Part shown: piece by piece, positions 13,206 to 17,545 of the stretch
Layout: each line of letters begins with the position of its first letter
How positions within the stretch are numbered: position 1 is the first letter of the stretch
From: Blautia sp.
GTDB lineage: Bacteria > Bacillota > Clostridia > Lachnospirales > Lachnospiraceae
Length of the DNA stretch: 17,545 nucleotides
NCBI GenBank assembly: GCA_017420455.1
Contig: JAFOJB010000403.1
Location: 1-17,545 of the forward strand
Direction: 5' to 3'
Notes under the pieces: model-generated
The model's input: the letters and a program-made list of their open reading frames with translations, nothing else
Database searches by the model: none
Told to the model about the DNA's origin: nothing
Program-made: the position numbers and the translations under genes

Positions 13206-14303
13206 ATGAACCACCAGGTTCTGCTGCAGCTGAAAGTTTATCAGCTCGGGCTGTGCGAACGATTTTTGACCAGTGCAATCGGAGAAAAAGGCAAGCAAAA
13301 TGCACAAGTTATTTTGCGAAAGATCCTTATGGGGAGGGGGCATATAGTGTTAAATACCGGAGACTTTGAAAAAAGAGCATTAACGAACCGGGCAGATGAT
13401 GACAGCCAGCCGATAGACCTGCATCTTCATACTACAAATTCCGACGGCGAGGAGCCGCCGGAAATGGTTGTGAAAGCAGCAAAGGACGCCGGCCTGTCTC
13501 TTATAGCGATTACAGATCATAATCTCTTCACGTATACAGAGCCGCGGGAGTATATGGAGATGAGCATTGTTCCGGGTATTGAGCTGAGCGCCGGATATTA
13601 TGTGCCCGCCTGGAACGAAACAACAGAGGTTCATGTTGTCGGGATATTTCCTTATGGAGTGAATGCTGCTGATTTTGAATGGCTGCTGTCTGACATTGAA
13701 AAAGGGAAAGAGGATTATGTATCAGCGATACTGCAGGGTTTAAGCACAAGAGGAATACATATCAGTATGCAGGAAGTAATGTCCGTCGAACGGACGCATG
13801 AGCGTATTGGACGTCATGAAATAGCGAAAATTCTTGTTTCGAGGGGTATTGAATCCAGTATTGATGCAGCGTTTGATCATCAGATAGGCAATTTCAGCCC
13901 GTTTTATATACCGAGCACCAGATATATTCATTATGCGTCTCTGGATGATATCGTCCGTCAGATATTGGAGAGCGGCGGGATTCCTGTTCTGGCTCATCCA
14001 TTTGGATACTCTATGAATGAGCCGGAAATCGAACAGCTGATCAAAGATTTTACAATTGCCGCTGAACGCTCCGGCGATAAAAGGATGAAGTCTTCAGAAG
14101 CTCCTGCCGCAGGAATAGAAGTCTTCTATCAGATGTATCTGGACAGCAGCGAGTCTTCCAGGCTTGATTTTCTGAAAAGGATGCAGGAGAAATATAATTT
14201 ACTTGCATCGGCGGGCAGTGACCGGCATCGTCCGGATCAGCCATTTTGTACAGCCGGGGACAGAGGGTTATTCAGAAAAATGCTTCAAAGGCTGAGAAGA
14301 TAA
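13206..14303 (+). CDS. PHP-domain metal-dependent phosphoesterase
   Basis: A PHP-superfamily (polymerase and histidinol phosphatase) hydrolase, expected to bind two or three metal ions and cleave a phosphoester. With the 365-residue reading, metal-site residues are H73 and H75 (DLHLHTTNSDGE), D104-H105 (ITDHN), E126 (GIE), H143 (EVHVVG), H264 (LAHP), E305 (GIEVF), and D339 and H341 (GSDRH), a complete set. The start is uncertain. ATG 13206 has a moderate GAGGGA site (13195-13200). GTG 13347 has a stronger GGGGAGGGGG (13331-13340), six bases away, and would give 318 residues beginning just before the conserved domain. Codons are AT-richer than in the neighbours (13801-13860 has 24 of 60 G/C; 12241-12300 in the M32 gene has 38 of 60), which hints at separate ancestry. 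The substrate is unknown; the isomerase-like and kinase genes downstream suggest sugar-phosphate chemistry. Confidence 0.85.
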   Translation: MNHQVLLQLKVYQLGLCERFLTSAIGEKGKQNAQVILRKILMGRGHIVLNTGDFEKRALTNRADDDSQPIDLHLHTTNSDGEEPPEMVVKAAKDAGLSLIAITDHNLFTYTEPREYMEMSIVPGIELSAGYYVPAWNETTEVHVVGIFPYGVNAADFEWLLSDIEKGKEDYVSAILQGLSTRGIHISMQEVMSVERTHERIGRHEIAKILVSRGIESSIDAAFDHQIGNFSPFYIPSTRYIHYASLDDIVRQILESGGIPVLAHPFGYSMNEPEIEQLIKDFTIAAERSGDKRMKSSEAPAAGIEVFYQMYLDSSESSRLDFLKRMQEKYNLLASAGSDRHRPDQPFCTAGDRGLFRKMLQRLRR

Positions 14304-14352
14304 GAACACAAAGATTGTATCCTGCGGGAGCAGAGCAAAGAAAGGAGAAACG

Positions 14353-15021
14353 ATGATCACACAGATTTATTCGATTCAGACGGTTGAAGAAGCGCTGGCC
14401 TGTATTGAAGCAGGCGCTGACCGCATAGGCCTGCTGGTTGGCGTACACGGGGGAAAATTCCCCTGTGCGATCTCTCAGGAGACGGCGAAGGAGATTTTTG
14501 ACGCCATCGGAGACAAGGCCGTGAAGGTGCTGATCTCCGTGGAATATACTGCGGATGCGGTTCTGAAACAGACGAAAGAACTGATGCCGGATGTACTGCA
14601 TCTCTGCGCCAATTTTGAAGGGAGCGCGTCCTTTGCGGCGCTTCTCAGAAAAGAGATCCCGGGCGTGAAGCTGATGGAGGCTGTCGGGATCACAGGTCCG
14701 GAGAGCATTGAAGATGCCAGGGTAAAAGCCGGCTACGCGGACATCCTCATCCTTGATACGGTTTCGAAAACCGTACCCGGGGTCGGGGCTGCGGGAGAAG
14801 TGAACGACTGGAACATAGACCGGCAGATTACGGATATGGTCGATATTCCCGTGATCCTGGCGGGAGGTCTGGGTCCGGAAAATGTAGCGCAGGCGATAGA
14901 AGCCGTCCATCCCGATGGAGTTGACTCTCTGACCAGGACGTCCGACAGGGAAAACGGCGAACTTGTGCGCAAGAACATCGAAAAGGTCCGCGAGTTCTGC
15001 AGGATCGCGCATATGTATTGA
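14353..15021 (+). CDS. Phosphoribosylanthranilate isomerase-like TIM-barrel protein (not canonical TrpF)
   Basis: A 222-residue beta/alpha-barrel protein related to TrpF. Similar features are the opening strand and helix (VEEALACIEAGADRIGLLV), H83, the strand ending in D135 (ADILILD, the place of the TrpF general acid), the phosphate-binding ILAGGLGPENV (168-178) and GVD (189-191). The catalytic cysteine of the KICGLT motif is absent: the aligned segment reads QIYSIQ (4-9). The GGTG loop before the DW pair is replaced by PGVGAAGEVNDW, and the final GVDVSSGVE becomes GVDSLTRTSD. No other trp gene is present. It is therefore likely a barrel enzyme with a changed substrate, perhaps another Amadori-type or sugar-phosphate reaction. 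The start ATG has AAAGGAG (14341-14347). It lies between the PHP gene and a PfkB kinase gene that begins 11 bases after its stop. Confidence 0.75.
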   Translation: MITQIYSIQTVEEALACIEAGADRIGLLVGVHGGKFPCAISQETAKEIFDAIGDKAVKVLISVEYTADAVLKQTKELMPDVLHLCANFEGSASFAALLRKEIPGVKLMEAVGITGPESIEDARVKAGYADILILDTVSKTVPGVGAAGEVNDWNIDRQITDMVDIPVILAGGLGPENVAQAIEAVHPDGVDSLTRTSDRENGELVRKNIEKVREFCRIAHMY

Positions 15022-15032
15022 GGATGAAGGAT

Positions 15033-15974
15033 ATGCAGATCATTTGTATCGGAGACCTGTGCTGCGATCTGGTCGTTCCATACGGGAAGATGCGGGAGAT
15101 CCTTGCATCCGGTGACATCCGGAAGGAAACGATCTCAAAAATGCAGGTACGCATGCAGTGCGGAGGCTCTGTCGGGAATGTGGCAGGACATCTCGGAAAG
15201 ATGGGGCTCCGGCCGGTTTTTGCGACGCCTGTCGGCAGGGATCCTCTTGGCGATTATCTGTCTGAAGAGATGGAAAAATCGGGCGTGGATATGCGCTGGG
15301 CATCCGAATCTCCCAGATCAAATATGTACTGTGTGGCTGTTCTGGACCAGACCGGGGAGCGCACGATGTTCTGCTTCGTTCCGCCGTGGGCGGATTACCC
15401 GAGATTCGGAAAACACAGTTTTGACAGGATCCCGGCCTTTCCCGGGGAGATCCTTTTCACCAGCGGAATGGCGATTCTGGATGATGCGGAAAACAACGCA
15501 GCTGTGCTGGAGTTTTTTACAAAACGGAAGCAGAACGGCGCGAAGATCGTTTTCGATCTGAATGTCCGTGCAGAATCTTACGGATATGAAGGCGAGAGAA
15601 AAGCTTCGCTGGAAAAAATGATCGCGCTCAGCGACATTCTTCTCGGCTCCGGGAAAGAAGAATTCAGTCAGGTCACCGGCAGCCGGGATATCAGGGCTGC
15701 TGCCGGCCGGCTGCTGCAGGCCGGAGCAGGATGTGTGATCGCCCGTGACGGAGGCAATCCGATCCTGGTGCTTGGCAGCGGCCTGGATCAGTACATCCCT
15801 GTGAAAAGGGTGAAGCCGGTTTCGACGATCGGTGCAGGTGACTGCTTCGATGCGGCATTCCTGAAAGATATTTCATCCGGCAGGGATCTGCTTACAGCAG
15901 TCCGGAACGCGTCTGATTATACCGGGAAGTTTCTGGCCGGCGGTTCTCCTGAAGCAGCTGGTCAGAGCGACTGA
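15033..15974 (+). CDS. PfkB-family carbohydrate or nucleoside kinase
   Basis: A 313-residue ribokinase-fold kinase transferring ATP phosphate to a sugar or nucleoside hydroxyl. Family signatures are the N-terminal IICIGDLCCDLVV strand, GGSVGNVAGHLGKMG (44-58), FDLNVR (174-179), LLGSGKEEF (203-211) and the catalytic STIGAGDCFDAAFL (264-277) with base D270 in the anion hole. ATG 15033 is chosen because it starts the first strand directly and GAGG (15020-15023) lies nine bases upstream. TTG 15018 and ATG 15024 are in-frame alternatives that would overlap or nearly touch the isomerase-like gene. Its substrate cannot be read from the sequence; the neighbour genes suggest a pathway-specific sugar or ribosyl compound. 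Confidence 0.9.
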   Translation: MQIICIGDLCCDLVVPYGKMREILASGDIRKETISKMQVRMQCGGSVGNVAGHLGKMGLRPVFATPVGRDPLGDYLSEEMEKSGVDMRWASESPRSNMYCVAVLDQTGERTMFCFVPPWADYPRFGKHSFDRIPAFPGEILFTSGMAILDDAENNAAVLEFFTKRKQNGAKIVFDLNVRAESYGYEGERKASLEKMIALSDILLGSGKEEFSQVTGSRDIRAAAGRLLQAGAGCVIARDGGNPILVLGSGLDQYIPVKRVKPVSTIGAGDCFDAAFLKDISSGRDLLTAVRNASDYTGKFLAGGSPEAAGQSD

Positions 15975-15986
15975 CAGGTCCTTTTT
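15958..15986 (+). terminator. Weak possible terminator at the end of the kinase gene
   Basis: GTCAG (15961-15965) pairs with CTGAC (15971-15975) around AGCGA, with a little more pairing beyond one mismatch, and a TTTTT run (15982-15986) follows a few bases later. It overlaps the stop codon. The stem is short, so termination may be partial. Confidence 0.25.
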
Positions 15987-16094
15987 GTTCCGTTCGGGCT
16001 CATGTATCAGAAAATGCAGCGAGGATGGTGTGAATACTGTATCCGCGAACTGGAGGCGTTCCGGCATCGAAAGACACCCGAAAACAGAATACCA

Positions 16095-16109
16095 CGGCGG
16101 CATCCGCCG
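16095..16109 (+). other. GC hairpin just upstream of a ribosome-binding site
   Basis: CGGCGG (16095-16100) pairs with CCGCCG (16104-16109) around a CAT loop. It ends three bases before AGGAGG (16113-16118) of the first flavoprotein gene. It could affect access to the site or mRNA stability. The rest of the 151-base spacer (15975-16125) shows no gene and no clear promoter. Confidence 0.4.
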
Positions 16110-16125
16110 CAGAGGAGGAAGAACC

Positions 16126-16614
16126 ATGAAGGTAATTCTGCATGATCTGGACCATTCCTATGATGAAATGATCGGATCGAAATGTGATCACGTACTGGCG
16201 GCGGACGGGAAATACGCTCCATGCCAGGGCTGCTTCGGATGCTGGACCAGACATCCGGCGGCATGTTTTATGAAGGATAAGCTGCAGAAGGTCTGCCGCC
16301 TCATCGGGCAGGCGGACGAGCTGGTGATCATTACAAAGAATCTGTACGGGGAGTACAGCGCAGCTGTCAAAAACGTGCTGGACCGTTCCATCGGTACATC
16401 GACCCCTCTCAGCACTTACCGCGGCCGGCAGATGCACCACACCCTTCGTTACGGGAAGCATGATCTCTGGAAGGTGATCGTCTACGGCGATACGTCCGAA
16501 GCGGAACAGAACACCTTCCGTCTCCTGGCGGAGCGCAATGCGCTGAACGACGGCTTTGTCCGCTCCGAGGTAGTGTTTCTTCGGGATATCACAGAACTGG
16601 AGGGATCGCTATGA
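16126..16614 (+). CDS. Flavodoxin-fold NAD(P)H-dependent oxidoreductase with Cys motif
   Basis: A 162-residue cytosolic flavodoxin-like (NADPH-dependent FMN reductase superfamily) protein, slightly short for the family. It carries C33-Q-G-C36-F-G-C39-W and C47 followed by KDK, the CxGCxxCW...C..KD pattern seen in flavin oxidoreductases and iron-sulfur flavoproteins of anaerobes. The segment ADELVIITKNLYGEYSAAVKNVLDR (63-87) is the typical flavin-binding strand and loop. ATG 16126 has AGGAGG (16113-16118). The open frame continues upstream to 15985 but lacks coding character. Its stop overlaps the next start (ATGA, 16611-16614), so the pair is translationally coupled and may act together. The electron acceptor is unknown. 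Confidence 0.82.
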   Translation: MKVILHDLDHSYDEMIGSKCDHVLAADGKYAPCQGCFGCWTRHPAACFMKDKLQKVCRLIGQADELVIITKNLYGEYSAAVKNVLDRSIGTSTPLSTYRGRQMHHTLRYGKHDLWKVIVYGDTSEAEQNTFRLLAERNALNDGFVRSEVVFLRDITELEGSL

Positions 16615-17357
16615 AAACAGTCTTCATCAACTGCAGCCCGAAAAAGCGCTTCTGCGCCTCCGCTTATTTCCTCTCTCTGCAGCGTTTGTTTACCGGGGGA
16701 AAGAAGGTAAGCGAGAAACTACGCACGCCTGCGGATCATGAGCGTATCCTGGAAGAAGTCCGCAGCGCGCAGGCAGTTGTCTTCTGTCTTCCCCTCTATG
16801 TGGACGGCCTCCCCTCCCATGTGCTCCCGTTTCTGGAAAAGATGGAAGCGTTCTGCAGGCAGAACGACCTGCACCCCCATGTCTACTGTATCGCCAACAA
16901 CGGCTTTATCGAAGGACGGCAGAACGAACCCCTGATGCAGATCTTCGAGAACTTCTGCAGCCGCGCCGGCCTCTCCTGGAACGGGGGCGTCGGGATCGGC
17001 GGAGGCGTGATGCTGAATGTGACCCGGATCCTGTTTGTGGTCCAGGCCGGCATCCTGCTGCTGAACATGATCCTCAGCGCCGCAAAAAACGGCAGCTTCT
17101 TCCCGGGGGACGCCTGGCGCAGTTTCGGTGAAAACGCCGCGATCCTGCTGTTCCTCAACCTGGGCGTGCTTTTCTATCTTGTCAGATTGGGCTTTTCCAT
17201 CCGAAAAGGCTCCTTCTTTGGAAAGAAATACACCCGGATCCTGGTTCCCTCCTTCCTGTTTATTCTTTTTGCGGATCTTTTCTTTTTCATTATCTCCCTG
17301 TTTGAGGGCGGGCTTTTCCGGGGCTGGCTGTCCAGGAAAAAATATGAGGAATTCTGA
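16611..17357 (+). CDS. Membrane-anchored flavodoxin-like NAD(P)H oxidoreductase
   Basis: A 248-residue protein with an N-terminal flavodoxin-like domain (about 1-133): MKTVFINCSPKK, PLYVDGLPSHVLPFLEKMEA and IANNGFIEGRQNEPLMQIF. The last matches a motif recurrent in flavodoxin-fold oxidoreductases of gut Clostridia. Three hydrophobic segments follow (about 136-156, 176-196 and 209-231), with a positively charged tail. The ribosome site is GGAGGG (16599-16604), inside the preceding gene. The pairing of a soluble Cys-rich flavoprotein with a membrane-tethered one suggests a two-component redox unit at the cytoplasmic membrane; that is inference. The gene ends only 11 bases before the structured repeat. 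Confidence 0.82.
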   Translation: MKTVFINCSPKKRFCASAYFLSLQRLFTGGKKVSEKLRTPADHERILEEVRSAQAVVFCLPLYVDGLPSHVLPFLEKMEAFCRQNDLHPHVYCIANNGFIEGRQNEPLMQIFENFCSRAGLSWNGGVGIGGGVMLNVTRILFVVQAGILLLNMILSAAKNGSFFPGDAWRSFGENAAILLFLNLGVLFYLVRLGFSIRKGSFFGKKYTRILVPSFLFILFADLFFFIISLFEGGLFRGWLSRKKYEEF

Positions 17358-17362
17358 AACAA

Positions 17363-17545
17363 CAGTTACTATTCACAGTCGATTCAGATGCAAGGGCATA
17401 TTTGTCATGCCTGCATGTAAGAATATGCCCTTGCATCTGAATCTGACAGCGAAAGCTGTCACTCCACAACATGAGGAATTCAGGCACGGAGTGCCGGGAG
17501 AGCCGTAAGGCGGGAATTCCGAATGCTGTGGGGGACTGTGAATAG
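17363..17545 (+). repeat. Structured palindromic repeat folding as a perfect four-way junction (right end cut by window)
   Basis: CTATTCACAGTC (17369-17380) pairs with GACTGTGAATAG (17534-17545) as a closing stem. Inside it, with no unpaired base between arms, are three arms. The first is a perfect 22-bp hairpin (17381-17402 with 17422-17443). The second is a 7-bp hairpin with a GAAA tetraloop (17444-17461). The third is an arm closed by CTCCACA/TGTGGGG (17462-17468 with 17527-17533). The third arm continues through CAT/ATG, a possible tandem G-A step and GGAATTC/GAATTCC (17475-17481 with 17514-17520) to two small hairpins: GGCAC-GGA-GTGCC and GCC-GTAA-GGC. The terminal motif recurs in the repeats at 98-113 and 9453-9468. 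It may be a structured RNA, a mobile palindromic element, or both, and may also terminate the flavoprotein operon. Confidence 0.75.

Noticed and set aside
13163..13369. Small 68-codon frame starting at the GTGA overlapping the M32 stop
   Set aside because: It overlaps the PHP gene in another frame, has no recognisable motif, and its only attraction is the overlap with the stop codon.
15985..16125. Upstream extension of the first flavoprotein gene
   Set aside because: The open frame has no recognisable homology and ATG 16126 follows a perfect AGGAGG with a typical domain start.
17344..17481. ATGAGGAATTC occurring at 17344-17354 and 17471-17481
   Set aside because: An 11-base match linking the gene's 3' end and the structured element was considered as a target-site or pairing signal. 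It is too short to argue beyond coincidence, and the second copy is explained by the element's own stem.
1..17545. CRISPR array, tRNA, rRNA, transposase or phage genes
   Set aside because: I looked for regularly spaced direct repeats, clover-leaf tRNA patterns, DDE or serine/tyrosine recombinase motifs and phage structural genes and saw none.

Overview
The window looks like a chromosomal segment of a gut-type Clostridia member, probably Lachnospiraceae or a close relative. The evidence is moderately high GC coding DNA, strong AGGAGG-type ribosome sites, tightly packed genes, and very large exported proteins of the BspA leucine-rich and Listeria-Bacteroides (InlB B) repeat types. There is no rRNA or other marker, so the taxonomy is inference. 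All nine genes read on the + strand.

Region 1 (1-9468) is a surface-protein cassette. It opens with a hairpin-forming intergenic repeat cut by the window edge, a strong terminator, and a promoter whose -10 box lies in that terminator's loop. An orphan NarL/FixJ response regulator follows. Its stop overlaps the start of an 895-residue secreted BspA-type leucine-rich protein (ATGA overlap). After 162 bases comes an 1828-residue secreted mosaic protein with eight Ig-like repeats, five to six InlB B-repeats, leucine-rich blocks, an EF-hand loop and a BspA-type cap. The two exported proteins share a nearly identical signal peptide and a similar C-terminal module, and neither has a sortase motif. 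A terminator and a second, half-length copy of the flanking repeat close the cassette.

Region 2 (9469-13166) has its own promoter. It encodes an enzyme I-like PEP phosphotransferase with all recognisable catalytic residues but two low-complexity insertions, and then an M32 metallocarboxypeptidase.

Region 3 (13167-15974) holds a PHP-family metallophosphoesterase with AT-richer codons than its neighbours, a TIM-barrel protein related to phosphoribosylanthranilate isomerase that lacks the catalytic cysteine, and a PfkB sugar kinase. Close spacing suggests a small pathway acting on a phosphorylated sugar-like compound; the substrate is unknown.

Region 4 (15975-17545) carries two overlapping flavodoxin-fold oxidoreductase genes, the second with three membrane segments. 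It ends in a striking structured repeat. All five arm boundaries of that repeat abut exactly, so it can fold into a four-way junction with no unpaired junction bases, closed by terminal inverted repeats that share a motif with the other two intergenic repeats.

The best candidates for something undescribed are the four-way-junction repeat, the regulator-coupled adhesin cassette, and the PHP / isomerase-like / PfkB pathway.
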